From assembly GCF_028618695.1 (NCBI RefSeq), contig NZ_JAQIVI010000007.1, positions 21,604 to 54,204 of the forward strand: DNA of 32,601 bases. Direction: 5' to 3'. The stretch is from Natrinema soli. GTDB lineage: Archaea > Halobacteriota > Halobacteria > Halobacteriales > Natrialbaceae. Within the stretch, counting starts at the first letter, position 1; every line of letters starts with the position of its first letter. Below the pieces are notes generated by a model that was not told the DNA's origin, made no database searches, and was given only the letters and a program-made list of their open reading frames with translations. Below are positions 24,165-32,601 of the stretch, in pieces. A program made the position numbers and the translations under genes.

Positions 24165-24639
24165 ATGAACCGAATTACCTTCATTTGGTGGCAGGGCGGG
24201 ATATTGGCTGGTGTACTCAGCGCACTCGCTTTTGGTGGTCTGATGTCCATCATTTCATCGCAGTTTATCGAGATAACCATTCCTGCACTGTACAGATTTG
24301 AACCGAATACACTCAGAGGGATGCTCGTTCATCTGTTCCACGGGACAGTTCTCGGTCTCACCTTCGCAGCGATAGTCTCGAGATCACCTGTGATGGCTTA
24401 TCTGACGGCAGAACCAACTCTGTATAGAGTAGGATACAGAGTAAAGACGGTGATGTTGGGGATCGTGTTCGGTCATTTCGTGTGGGGGGATACTGCCGGT
24501 AATTGTAATGCCGGTATGGCTTGGGGAGATGGGGGCAGTAGGCCCTCAAGTTCCGTTTATCGCCGTCGAGAGCCTTGTCGGTCACGTATTATATGGTGCC
24601 TTGCTCGGGCTTATGTACGCTGTAGTGGTGATTCGATGA
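24165..24639 (+). pseudogene. Multi-spanning membrane protein, frameshifted at a G run
   Basis: From ATG 24165 the protein reads MNRITFIWWQGGILAGVLSA, then LVHLFHGTVLGLTFAAIVSR and VMLGIVFGHFVWG, with four hydrophobic segments. At a run of six G (24484-24489) the frame is lost. With one G fewer the sequence continues naturally as ILPVIVMPVWLGEMGAVGPQ and VESLVGHVLYGALLGLMYAV to TGA 24637-24639. The intact protein would have about 158 residues. I recognise it as a haloarchaeal membrane family of unknown function that has two similar halves (H-x-F-HGTVLGL and VGHVLYGALLGL). The frameshift could be a real mutation, phase variation or a sequencing error. Confidence 0.65.
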
Positions 24640-24711
24640 TGCGTGGAGCAGTGAAGCAACCATCACACATCCGGTTAGCACCGATCACGTCGTCATAACA
24701 ATCACACAATA

Positions 24712-25134
24712 ATGACAGACAACATCCTCGTTCCAGTGGACGGATCCGAATTATCAGATCAAACAGTAGAGTTCGCAATTGAAACACATCCTGAGTCCTC
24801 CTTGACCTTTCTTCACGTCGTTGAAACACCGACTGGACCATACGGTGAGATAAATCCTAATAGAAAGAACAGATACTCGAATCCGCTACCGAGTATACCA
24901 AGGAAATTTTTGACTCTGGTCGCTCGATTAAGGAGGATGCAGCGTTTAGTGGTGCAATCCAAACTGAAACCGACATTGGCGAACCGGCGAGAAAAAATCA
25001 TTGAGCATGCTGAAGACGCTGATATAATCGTGATGGGAAGCCACAGATGAAGTCTTCTATCGCGGATTCTACTGGGGAGCGTCGCCGAGAAGGTTGTCCT
25101 GCGAGCACCGGTCACTGTGACGATAGTCTGTTAA
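24712..25134 (+). pseudogene. Universal stress protein, degraded
   Basis: ATG 24712 starts MTDNILVPVDGSELSDQTVE, then FLHVVETPTGPYGE, after which the frame shifts. The expected middle (YTKEIFDSGRSIKEDAAFSG, TETDIGEPAR) is in another frame, and a second shift returns to KIIEHAEDADIIVMGSHR. A TGA (25048-25050) replaces part of the G-x2-G loop, followed in frame by SRILLGSVAEKVVLRAPVTV and TAA 25132-25134. A shorter open frame to 25050 exists only because the two shifts compensate, and its central 45 residues are out of frame. It is inactive as a USP. Confidence 0.75.
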
Positions 25135-25196
25135 AGCAAACCAAGCTCAGATAATCAAAAAACAGGCAACTAGATTTGCTAATTATGGTGTATTTT

Positions 25197-25556
25197 ATGA
25201 CTGATTGGAAAAACCACCCGAAGCAAATACTTAATTGGATCCTTCTGATTCTTGGTACAATGCTGCTAGCAACGTATCTATATCTTTGGTGGATTAACCA
25301 GTTTATGCGGTATATTGCAATTGCTATTATCCTTTTCACCGCTGGATTCGTCTACTTTACATCCTTCTGGAAACCGGTACTATATCTCGTGGTAACGGTT
25401 CCGCTCTTAACCCATTTGGCCGTCTCGTTCATCGACGGTTCTTGGAGGCACCCATTTATTCAGACTGTAATAATCCTTACTGTTATCTTTGTCCTACTCA
25501 GTATTTATCTCTGTTACTTTGAGGAAATCAATAGGATACAACAGAACATAACATAG
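25197..25556 (+). CDS. Small four-helix membrane protein, unrecognised
   Basis: The gene encodes 119 residues from ATG 25197 (MTDWKNHPKQILNWILLILG). An in-frame ATG 12 bp earlier is also possible. Four hydrophobic stretches lie at about 14-34, 39-56, 59-78 and 90-108, and the tail is short and charged (CYFEEINRIQQNIT). It is markedly AT-rich compared with the IS region. No conserved motif is visible and I do not recognise the family. It could be haloarchaea-specific. Transcription would follow the broken USP. Confidence 0.6.
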   Translation: MTDWKNHPKQILNWILLILGTMLLATYLYLWWINQFMRYIAIAIILFTAGFVYFTSFWKPVLYLVVTVPLLTHLAVSFIDGSWRHPFIQTVIILTVIFVLLSIYLCYFEEINRIQQNIT

Positions 25557-25558
25557 TC

Positions 25559-25797
25559 CTGCACTACCTCACAGATTACTGATCGATTTGTCAGGAAAAT
25601 TAGTTGTAATTGACGAAGACGTTTTGCTGAATCCATCGGTCGAATATCCATCAGCTCTAGAAGTTGAGAACGCTTGTTCCCGCCTCGCCCTTGTAGAGGA
25701 TACTGAAGTCACTGTTCAGCAGAGTTGCGTACCTCGGCGTGAACTCTGGAACAATTTACGTCAAGCTTCAACCAACTCTACAAATTGTAGATCGTCG
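25559..25797. other. No assignable gene
   Basis: A plus-strand open frame from TTG 25588 begins plausibly (KLVVIDEDVLLNPSVEYPS) but overlaps the HalOD1 gene antisense and becomes Ser/Cys-rich and random. It could be a gene remnant. I do not call it. Confidence 0.3.
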
Positions 25798-26121
25798 TCA
25801 ATGTGCAGAATCTTGATCGGAGGATTGGGGGTGATGAGGACAAATTTCATTACCGCTCATTGACGCATGAGGCACTCCTGAACTACTGCCATCTCCTTTA
25901 GGGCTGACAATAACCTCGTTGTTCGTAACCGTGATCATGTGGCCCTCCCAGGAGAACGTCACTCGACAGGTATCACCACTGTCTCCCTGAAACACTGCGT
26001 TCAATGCATCTGGATCAAGAGCGTTATACAACGGTTCTAAATCAGCCACATCAACATCCTGAACTGTAGCTATTGCGTCAATAACAGTATTACTCGGCGT
26101 ATCATTGATTTCGCGTCGCAT
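25798..26121 (-). CDS. HalOD1 output-domain protein
   Basis: The gene encodes 107 residues from ATG 26121 (MRREINDTPSNTVIDAIATV); an in-frame TTG 27 bp upstream is possible. It shows the HalOD1 pattern: helix VIDAIATVQDVDVADLEPLY, helix DPDALNAVFQ, then a beta hairpin VTFSWEGHMITVTNNEVIVS. A 35-residue Ser/His-rich tail is extra to the domain. It lies 71 bp downstream of the HTH_10 regulator in the same direction, a likely operon. HalOD1 is thought to be an output or partner module in haloarchaeal signalling. Its biochemical role is unknown. It is homologous to the pseudogene at 541-870. Confidence 0.8.
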   Translation of the reverse strand: MRREINDTPSNTVIDAIATVQDVDVADLEPLYNALDPDALNAVFQGDSGDTCRVTFSWEGHMITVTNNEVIVSPKGDGSSSGVPHASMSGNEICPHHPQSSDQDSAH

Positions 26122-26192
26122 TGTCCGTCTATTCGAGAAGGCTTTCAATCAATGCTTCTCTCTATTAAGAGGGCTTTTAAGCAGTGACACAG

Positions 26193-26855
26193 TTACAGTC
26201 GAAACTCACCGGATTCATACGCTTCCTTAATAAGTCGGACGGTTCCCCGGCGAAGTCGCTGTGAGACGGAGTTCCCACTAATCCCCAGAAGTGACCCAAG
26301 TTCGTCTTGAGAGATGCCACGAGGAACTTCATAATATCCTTCTTCGTAAGCTGTGATCAGGGCGTCTGATTGTTCGGCAGTGAGAAGTTCATCTTCTTCA
26401 TGAACCATCGGATTGAACACGGTGTTCAAGGTAATCTGAATCCCATACTCCTGAAGAGATTTCCGAAAAGAAGCAAGGCCTGAGTGGTTCTTAAACTGGA
26501 GCTGAAACTGCCACTCCTCCGCCGTACCTTTGGCAACGAGGATCTTAGCATCGGCTTCGATAAGAGATTGGACGAGCCCATTAACATCAGGATTCCATTG
26601 GATTTCGTACAATGTTCGTTCAACGTTACTATCGGTATTGGTGAGAGTCTCCACGTTATCCACGAGGGGGTCATCATTCAGTGTGGTTGCGATAGCATCG
26701 TCTTCGTCGTTCGCTACCCAGAACTGTGGCATGATGACCGCCTTATGCAGTGGAGCCAACCGCTCGAGTTCAATTTGTACGGTTGAATGGTCGGTGAATA
26801 TTCTCCCCAGTGCAAACGATTCGGCCGGAATCGTGATGTCGACAACGGTAATCAT
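26193..26855 (-). CDS. HTH_10 (Bat-type) transcription regulator
   Basis: The gene encodes 220 residues, starting at ATG 26855 (MITVVDITIPAESFALGRIF). The N-terminal region is of the short sensor type shared with the gene at 20579. The HTH_10 domain spans about 155-207: LTAEQSDALITAYEEGYYEV, PRGISQDELGSLLGISGNSV, SQRLRRGTVRLIKEAY. It is divergent from the CDC48 paralogue across a 478-bp intergenic region and is followed by the HalOD1 gene. It may regulate either, although nothing in the sequence proves this. Confidence 0.9.
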   Translation of the reverse strand: MITVVDITIPAESFALGRIFTDHSTVQIELERLAPLHKAVIMPQFWVANDEDDAIATTLNDDPLVDNVETLTNTDSNVERTLYEIQWNPDVNGLVQSLIEADAKILVAKGTAEEWQFQLQFKNHSGLASFRKSLQEYGIQITLNTVFNPMVHEEDELLTAEQSDALITAYEEGYYEVPRGISQDELGSLLGISGNSVSQRLRRGTVRLIKEAYESGEFRL

Positions 26856-27333
26856 TTCAATAAATTCTTGCTTCAGAGCCCATCATTTGTATCAATTAAT
26901 TCACTGAAGTAGTACGCAAAATAGTGTGAGATATCGATGCTCGGATCTAGGGGGAGCGTGGACAGAGTTGACAGAGGCGATCCTTCGATGTGCAACCGCC
27001 AGCTAGGTCTGTACGCCAACTGAGAAATGCGCTGTGTGACTCATGTGCATTCGTCACTGGCAATTCATCGATATCTATTAACATAGTGATCGGGGTTGAT
27101 CAGGACTGTTTTTTATTTGGGGTGCTATCACGTATTCTCTCACCAAAATTCAGATTCTGATGTTGCAACCGGCCCACGGGTCACGACAAAAGGGTTGTTT
27201 GACTAGTTGATGTTGTAAACTCCCCATCGGAGTTCGATACCCACCTCCCCTTCTTGCGTACTTAATTAGACTCTGCCGCTGGAAAGGAGGGTGACTTTGA
27301 CACTGTTTAGCGTGGCTCTTGTTGTGTAGAAAC
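26856..27333. other. 478-bp divergent intergenic region
   Basis: This is the longest clean intergenic region, between the HTH_10 regulator and CDC48. No protein is recognisable. It contains an AT-rich segment near 27110-27120, a gttgatcaggactg-type segment near 27097, and a stretch at 27205-27265 that looks faintly like a tRNA 3' half but does not fold. It is probably a regulatory region for both flanking genes. Confidence 0.4.
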
Positions 27334-29574
27334 ATGAGTGCAGAGCTACGAGTCCAAGGACTCACATCCAGTGATGTCGGCCAAGGTATCGCAAGACTGA
27401 GCCATGCGGCTATGGACGAACTGCAACTTGAACCAGGCGACATCGTCGAAATTACTGGACGCCGACGAACAGTTGCGAAAGCGCATCCTGGGCCTGGAAC
27501 CGACCCAGATGACGTTATCCGGATCGACGGCAACGTCCGGATGAACGCGGACGTAGAGATAGATGACTACGTCGAAGTGGAGAAAACAGAAGCTGATCCT
27601 GCCGACTCAGTGACGATCGCACTCCCGGAGCAAGTTATCCTGCGCGGTGCAGGCCCCTCACTAAAACGGTACCTCCTCGATAGACCTGTCGTCCGAGGAG
27701 ATGCGGTTCATATGCAGCTTCTGGGCAGGTCGTTTCCGTTCATCGTCACGCAGACTACCCCGTCTGGTCCAGTAATAATAACGGAAGGAACCGAACTCGT
27801 CGTTCGAGATGAGCCGATCACAGAAGAGGATCTTGCGAGAGATCGTTCAGAGATTCAAGACGTGACCTACGATGACGTTGGCGGTCTCGAGCGGGAACTT
27901 GGCCAGGTCCGCGAGATGATCGAACTTCCGTTACGGCATCCCGAACTCTTCCGTCGGCTCGGTATTGCACCTCCGAAGGGTGTCCTTCTGTATGGCCCGC
28001 CGGGGACGGGGAAAACGCTCATTGCCAAAGCCGTCGCTAACGAGGTCGACGCAAACTTCTTCACCGTCTCCGGACCGGAGATCATGTCGAAATACTATGG
28101 CGAAAGCGAAGAGCATCTGCGGGAAGTTTTCGATGAAGCCCAACAGAATACTCCTTCGATCATCTTCATTGATGAGATCGACTCGATTGCACCGAGCCGG
28201 GACGACGTTTCCGGCGATGTCGAACAGCGGGTCGTCTCCCAACTACTTTCACTCATGGACGGGCTTGAGGAGCGCGGTGATGTTATCGTGATCGCTGCGA
28301 CAAACCGCATCGACGCGGTGGATGTCGCTCTCCGTCGTGGCGGTCGATTCGATCGTGAAATTGAAATCGGCGCACCGTCGCATGATGGTCGGCTTGAAAT
28401 TCTCCAGATCCATACGAGGGGAATGCCCCTCGCTGACGATGTGGATCTCGAGGACCTTGCAGATCGAACGTACGGTTTTGTCGGTGCAGATCTCGAATCG
28501 CTGGTGAAGGAGGCAGCTATGCATGCACTTCGCCGTGTTCAGGTTGATGTCGACTTTGAAGAGGAAGTGGTACCACCGGACGTTCTGGACGAATTATTCG
28601 TTGAGGACGAAGATATCGAAGCGGCTCTCGGAAGTATTGAACCAAGCGCAATGCGGGAAGTGTTCGTGGAAGTACCGAACGTCACCTACGAGGATGTCGG
28701 TGGTCTCGAAGAGGCAAAACACGAACTGGTACGAGCTGTCGAGTGGCCGCTTAACTACCCCGAGATGTTCAGGAAGCTCCATGCCGATGCACCAAAAGGT
28801 GTGCTTATGTACGGCCCGCCGGGAACGGGGAAAACACTGCTTGCAAAGGCTGTCGCCAATGCAAGCAATGTTAACTTCATCTCGGTCAAGGGTCCCGAAC
28901 TGCTCGACAAGTTCGTCGGTGAGTCTGAAAAAGGCGTGCGGGATGTGTTCAACAAAGCGCGTCAGAATGCCCCGACGATTATCTTCTTCGACGAGATCGA
29001 CTCGATAGCTCCCGAACGTGGCCAATCGTTCGACTCACAGGTGACCGAACGGGTGGTGTCGCAGTTACTGACCGAACTCGACGGTATCGAGGAGCTCAGA
29101 AACGTGTTCGTTCTCGGGGCAACGAACCGGCCGGACATCATCGATCGTGCATTGTTACGGCCCGGACGGCTGGACAAAACCGTCTACGTTCCAATTCCGG
29201 ACGTCGATGCGCGGCGAGAAATTTTCGAAGTCCACACCCGCGATGTTCCGCTCACCGACGACGTTGACCTCGGGGAACTGGCTGAAACGGCGGAAGACTA
29301 CACAGGCGGTGACATCGAAGCCTGTGTTCGTGAAGCAAGCCTGATTGCAATGGAGGAGGCAATTATGTCGCTCGATGAAGATGATGTGTCGGTCGACATG
29401 ATCGAAGCCCATGCCGACGAACTCGAACTCGCTCAGGAACACTTCGACCAGGCGTTTGAGCAGATAACTCCCTCGGTGACTCAGGAGATGCACGAATTTT
29501 ATGAAGATCTGATGGAGGATCTTGGCGGACTCACAACTACGGATAGCAGTTCTGAAACTGCCGGTGTCCAGTGA
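27334..29574 (+). CDS. CDC48/VAT-type AAA+ ATPase
   Basis: The gene encodes 746 residues from ATG 27334 ([20 protein letters not shown]). The N domain (about 1-175) has the double-psi barrel pattern. The D1 ring has Walker A GPPGTGKT at 221-228 and Walker B IIFIDE at 276-281. D2 has Walker A at 494-501 and Walker B IIFFDE at 549-554. CDC48 unfolds proteins for the proteasome and for complex disassembly in the cytosol. In D1 the usual RRPGRFDRE reads RRGGRFDRE (residues 334-342), and the linker after D1 is unusually acidic, so this is probably a diverged paralogue rather than the main copy. It is followed after 35 bp by the membrane protease-permease fusion in the same direction. Confidence 0.95.
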   Translation: MSAELRVQGLTSSDVGQGIARLSHAAMDELQLEPGDIVEITGRRRTVAKAHPGPGTDPDDVIRIDGNVRMNADVEIDDYVEVEKTEADPADSVTIALPEQVILRGAGPSLKRYLLDRPVVRGDAVHMQLLGRSFPFIVTQTTPSGPVIITEGTELVVRDEPITEEDLARDRSEIQDVTYDDVGGLERELGQVREMIELPLRHPELFRRLGIAPPKGVLLYGPPGTGKTLIAKAVANEVDANFFTVSGPEIMSKYYGESEEHLREVFDEAQQNTPSIIFIDEIDSIAPSRDDVSGDVEQRVVSQLLSLMDGLEERGDVIVIAATNRIDAVDVALRRGGRFDREIEIGAPSHDGRLEILQIHTRGMPLADDVDLEDLADRTYGFVGADLESLVKEAAMHALRRVQVDVDFEEEVVPPDVLDELFVEDEDIEAALGSIEPSAMREVFVEVPNVTYEDVGGLEEAKHELVRAVEWPLNYPEMFRKLHADAPKGVLMYGPPGTGKTLLAKAVANASNVNFISVKGPELLDKFVGESEKGVRDVFNKARQNAPTIIFFDEIDSIAPERGQSFDSQVTERVVSQLLTELDGIEELRNVFVLGATNRPDIIDRALLRPGRLDKTVYVPIPDVDARREIFEVHTRDVPLTDDVDLGELAETAEDYTGGDIEACVREASLIAMEEAIMSLDEDDVSVDMIEAHADELELAQEHFDQAFEQITPSVTQEMHEFYEDLMEDLGGLTTTDSSSETAGVQ

Positions 29575-29609
29575 GTGGCTAGAAATCCCTCTTCCACGGG
29601 GAAAACTGT

Positions 29610-32171
29610 ATGTCCGACCAACACACGCCGCGCTCTACGCTCCTACCACTGTTAGATGCGACTGTAATTGGATTTGGGGGACTCGTAGCCGGTGGGTTGC
29701 TCGCAGGCGCAGCTGTGGCGGCGCTCAATGTGGCCGGTATTCACGCTATCGACGACCTCCCTCTTATGGTCGTTGTCATGGTCGTGTTTCAGGGTCTCGG
29801 TTTCGCACTTGTTGCGGGAAGCTATCTTCGATATCACGATTTTGGTCTCGAGCACGTTCGTCTTCGAACCCCAGATCAACAAGACGCTATCTGGATTGTA
29901 ATCGGTCTCGCCGGGTTGTTCGGGTTGCTTGTCCTGATGAATGGACTCTTACAACTCGTCGGGATACGAACCATGGCAGAGCATGAATTTGCGATTATCG
30001 CCGAGCAACACCCGTCACTTCTCCTGCTACTCGTTCCATTGTCACTCCTCGTGATCGGTCCTGGCGAAGAGTTGCTGTTTCGGGGAGTTATTCAGACTCG
30101 ACTCGTCGAAGCGTACAATACAGGCATCGGCATCATCGCTACCAGCGCCGTATTCGCAGTCGCTCACTTTCCCGCCTATACTGGTGAGTACGTGACTGCC
30201 GCTATCGGTATTCTCTTCGTACTCAGTCTGGTCTTAGGCTGGATATACGAACAATCGGACAACCTCGTTGTTCCTGCTGTCGTTCATGGCATCTACAATG
30301 CGGTGTTGTTCGCCTCTCTCTATGTTTACCTTACAATGGAACCACTGACAGTCACAATAGGGCAGTTCCCGTCCGTGACAACTGGCATGCTAGTTGTCTT
30401 CGGAATTATTGCTATCGCATTAATCTTATTTGTTACTGAACCGATCCCAATAGATATCACCGCGATTGGGATCATCGTCGCGCTCGTCGCGCTGGGTCCG
30501 TGGACGGAAATCTCACCTGACGACGGGCTCACAGGCTTTGCAAACCCGGCAACGATCACAGTCCTTGCGATGTTCGTTCTCAGTGAGGGAATTCGCCGGA
30601 CAGGCGTCGTCGCGCTGCTATCCGACACGCTTCTCGAGCATACCGAAAACGATCCCATAAAACAACTTGCTGCGCTTATCGGGTTTTCGGGTGGAACGGC
30701 TGGATTCATCAATAATACGCCAGTCGTCGCCATTATGATTCCGATGGTGGACGACATCGTCGAGCAAACAAATATCTCACCCTCGAAGCTCCTGATCCCC
30801 ATTTCGTACGCGTCGATGATGGGCGGAATGCTGACGGTCATCGGAACATCGACGAACCTACTCGCAAGCGACGTCTCTGCTCGTCTACTCGATCGACCGT
30901 TCACAATGTTCGAATTCACTCAACTCGGACTTCTCGTCCTCATCATTGGCTGCATCTACCTGTTGGTGATTGGCCGTCACCTGATACCAGAGCGAATCAC
31001 GCCTGGAGAGGATCTCACCAGCGAGTTTGAAATGTCTGACTACCTCACCGAGGTAGCGGTTGATTCCGACTCGCCCCTTACCGGCAAGACTGTCGACGAA
31101 TGTCTGAACGATCTTGATCTTGATCTCGACATTGTTCAGATAGTCCGTGACGATGAAACAACGATGGCACCGCTCGATCGCAAGACCATCCGCGACGGTG
31201 ACGTATTACTGATCCGGGCTGATCGCGACACATTGCTTGAGTTACTCGAAGTCGAGGGCGTTAATCCTGTCCCAGCAGTCAAATACCAGGATACCGATCT
31301 CGAGGCCAGGGACGAGAATCGTCTCTTAGTTGAAGTTGCCATCCTTCCAGATTCAAACTTAGTGGGTGAAACACTCGAGAGCCTTGCTTTCGATACGCAG
31401 TACGATACAACGGTTCTCGCGATTCGCCGCGGCGACAAAATTCGACATGAACGGATGGACGAACTCCAACTTCGGGGCGGTGATTTGCTTCTCATGCAGG
31501 CAACCGAGGACACAATTACCCGGTTGGATCGATCTCGTGAGTTCGTCATCGTCGAGAAAATTTCCCATCCAGATTACCGACGTACAAAGATGCCGATCGC
31601 AGTCGGTATTGTCGCCGCTGTCGTTGCCATCGCAGCACTTGAGATTGCACCAATCGTCATCACTGCACTCGCGGGCATTGTCGCGATGGTCGGAACAGGG
31701 TGCGTTCGCCCGAAAGAAGTCTATAATGCTGTCGACTGGAACGTGATCTTCCTACTCGCCGGGGTCATCCCGCTTGGGATTGCGATGGAACAGACTGGTG
31801 GTGCCGAGTGGCTCGCGTCGTTGGTCGCAGGCAGTGCCGATTTTCTTCCCCCGATTGCGGTTCTCGGAGTATTCTACCTGTTCACAGCCCTGATGACCGA
31901 ACTTATTAGCAACAACGCGAGCGTGGTGCTCATGATTCCAGTTGCCGTTGATGTGGCGACGCAAATTAACGCGAATGCCTTTGCATTCGTTCTGGCAGTG
32001 ACCTTCGCAGCGTCTACGGCGTTCAATACCCCTGTTGGTTACCAGACGAACCTTATGGTGTACGGCCCCGGTGGATACAAATTTACGGACTTCGCCCGGG
32101 TTGGGTTCCCATTACAGTTGATTCTGACTGTTGTGACGACGATCGGAATCGTCTTTTTTTGGGGGATATGA
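29610..32171 (+). CDS. Fusion of CPBP intramembrane protease and SLC13/TrkA-C permease
   Basis: The gene encodes 853 residues from ATG 29610 (MSDQHTPRSTLLPLLDATVI). Residues 1-245 are a complete CPBP (CAAX/Abi) protease: EELLFRG at 153-159, His186 in FAVAHF, and His226/Asn230 in VVHGIYN. Residues 258-853 are an SLC13/DASS-type permease: GFANPATITVLAMFVLSEGI, GFINNTPVVAIMIPMVDDIV, two TrkA-C domains in the cytosolic loop (about 480-545 and 570-640), and the C-terminal signature TAFNTPVGYQTNLMVYGPGG. No frameshift or internal start is evident at the join. It is expected to transport an anion (sulfate or dicarboxylate class). The role of the protease half is unknown. It is probably cotranscribed with CDC48. 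Confidence 0.9.
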   Translation: MSDQHTPRSTLLPLLDATVIGFGGLVAGGLLAGAAVAALNVAGIHAIDDLPLMVVVMVVFQGLGFALVAGSYLRYHDFGLEHVRLRTPDQQDAIWIVIGLAGLFGLLVLMNGLLQLVGIRTMAEHEFAIIAEQHPSLLLLLVPLSLLVIGPGEELLFRGVIQTRLVEAYNTGIGIIATSAVFAVAHFPAYTGEYVTAAIGILFVLSLVLGWIYEQSDNLVVPAVVHGIYNAVLFASLYVYLTMEPLTVTIGQFPSVTTGMLVVFGIIAIALILFVTEPIPIDITAIGIIVALVALGPWTEISPDDGLTGFANPATITVLAMFVLSEGIRRTGVVALLSDTLLEHTENDPIKQLAALIGFSGGTAGFINNTPVVAIMIPMVDDIVEQTNISPSKLLIPISYASMMGGMLTVIGTSTNLLASDVSARLLDRPFTMFEFTQLGLLVLIIGCIYLLVIGRHLIPERITPGEDLTSEFEMSDYLTEVAVDSDSPLTGKTVDECLNDLDLDLDIVQIVRDDETTMAPLDRKTIRDGDVLLIRADRDTLLELLEVEGVNPVPAVKYQDTDLEARDENRLLVEVAILPDSNLVGETLESLAFDTQYDTTVLAIRRGDKIRHERMDELQLRGGDLLLMQATEDTITRLDRSREFVIVEKISHPDYRRTKMPIAVGIVAAVVAIAALEIAPIVITALAGIVAMVGTGCVRPKEVYNAVDWNVIFLLAGVIPLGIAMEQTGGAEWLASLVAGSADFLPPIAVLGVFYLFTALMTELISNNASVVLMIPVAVDVATQINANAFAFVLAVTFAASTAFNTPVGYQTNLMVYGPGGYKFTDFARVGFPLQLILTVVTTIGIVFFWGI

Positions 32172-32360
32172 TTGTGCACCTGATGATCTAAACATATCCT
32201 TGAGATTTTATTCAGTTCCACCAGAACATAGGACAAGTAAACATAGTGTCTCCAAACTGTTTAACACGTCATATCATTACTTCACGTTTCTGGGATGTAG
32301 AGCGTCTACAAACGAGCTTCGGAGGGATCAAATAAAATCCGAGTAGAACTCTCTCGAATC
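32172..32360. other. Intergenic region after the permease
   Basis: AT-rich (for example tatccttgagattttattcag near 32199-32219), it probably contains the terminator and the boundary of the following IS remnant. No gene is seen. Confidence 0.35.
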
Positions 32361-32601
32361 CTATGTCGCAATCCTTGGTTCGCTAAGCAAGATGTGTCGA
32401 GCAGCGTCCAACACGCGATTTAGGAGAGAAAACGCGAGTCCTGCGGCTTGCCGCAGGCGAGCGACACCGAGTGCTTTCCGCTTAGCCACCTTGTCGGAGA
32501 GATTGACTGACCGCCCGGACGAATGTCCTGGCGGTCACGACCGGCGGCGATCTGATCTCGCGGTCTATTCTGAGCTTCACCAAGTAATCGGTAAGCCTCC
32601 A
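32361..32601 (-). pseudogene. Transposase C-terminal remnant (cut by window edge)
   Basis: The minus strand reads VTARTFVRAV, a frameshift near 32505, then DKVAKRKALGVARLRQAAGL, AFSLLNRVLDAARHILLSEP and RIAT with TAG at 32361-32363. Composition, arrangement and the internal hairpins (32440-32457 and 32508-32537) match the other transposase genes here. I cannot assign the family with certainty. An ISNCY/ISH6-like element is a guess. The rest lies outside the window. Confidence 0.45.
32508..32537. repeat. 13-bp inverted repeat (one mismatch) in transposase remnant
   Basis: Arms tgaccgcccggac (32508-32520) and gtcctggcggtca (32525-32537) pair in 12 of 13 positions across a 4-nt loop. A second, perfect 8-bp repeat cctgcggc-tt-gccgcagg lies at 32440-32457. 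Confidence 0.88.

Noticed and set aside
25588..25863. A plus-strand frame beginning KLVVIDEDVLL.
   Set aside because: It starts with TTG, has no recognisable domain and its second half is antisense to the HalOD1 gene.
27205..27265. A possible tRNA 3' half (gagttcgata-like T loop).
   Set aside because: The flanking bases do not form T or acceptor stems, and no 5' half is present.
1..32601. CRISPR arrays, rRNA and intact tRNA genes.
   Set aside because: No regularly spaced repeats, no rRNA-like conserved blocks and no foldable tRNA were found on reading both strands by eye.

Overview
The window is from a halophilic archaeon (class Halobacteria). The evidence is the acidic proteins, Bat-type HTH_10 regulators, HalOD1 and FilR1-type regulators, an archaeal CDC48 ATPase, an archaeal TrpRS, TATA-box promoters placed for leaderless transcripts, and haloarchaeal transposase families. 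About half of it looks like an insertion-sequence dump with decayed genes. The species, and chromosome versus plasmid, cannot be told from the sequence.

Layout. 1-4.4 kb: an IS5-type transposase cut by the window edge, a HalOD1 pseudogene with two nonsense codons, a small CxxC protein, a DUF5828-like gene, an intact IS with 16-bp inverted repeats and a 7-bp target duplication (2189-3256), an HTH_10 remnant and an IS6-like pseudogene. 4.45-5.83 kb: a tryptophanyl-tRNA synthetase gene preceded by a TATA box and a 23-codon leader ORF containing Trp-Arg-Trp inside a stem-loop, then a branched structure. This looks like ribosome-sensed (attenuation-type) control and is the most interesting item. 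6-11.3 kb: dead IS copies and a graveyard (CNNM/CBS fragment, L-lactate permease remnant, universal stress protein (USP) remnants, a phosphoribosyltransferase fragment joined to a truncated SLC13 permease) around two intact USP genes. 11.8-15.1 kb: a triply interrupted tnpB, Hsp20, an HTH_10 regulator with a 31-bp tandem repeat up to its start codon, and HdeD. 15.2-20.5 kb: a dead IS66 element between a truncated and an intact TrkA-C membrane gene, a FilR1-like regulator, an intact IS5 element with an 8-bp duplication, and a non-coding element with IS200/IS605-like hairpin ends.

20.5-32.2 kb is better preserved: an HTH_10 regulator; sulfatase overlapping an M50 protease with CBS domains; a frameshifted membrane gene; a broken USP gene; a small membrane protein; an HTH_10-HalOD1 pair; then a CDC48 paralogue followed by an 853-residue protein fusing a CPBP intramembrane protease to an SLC13/TrkA-C permease. 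The theme is stress, membrane quality control and anion transport, with repeated one-component regulators. The window ends in another transposase remnant.

Across scales, the DDE transposase genes of several unrelated families carry long near-perfect internal inverted repeats (10-14 bp arms). I did not see comparable arms in the host genes, although my scan was by eye.
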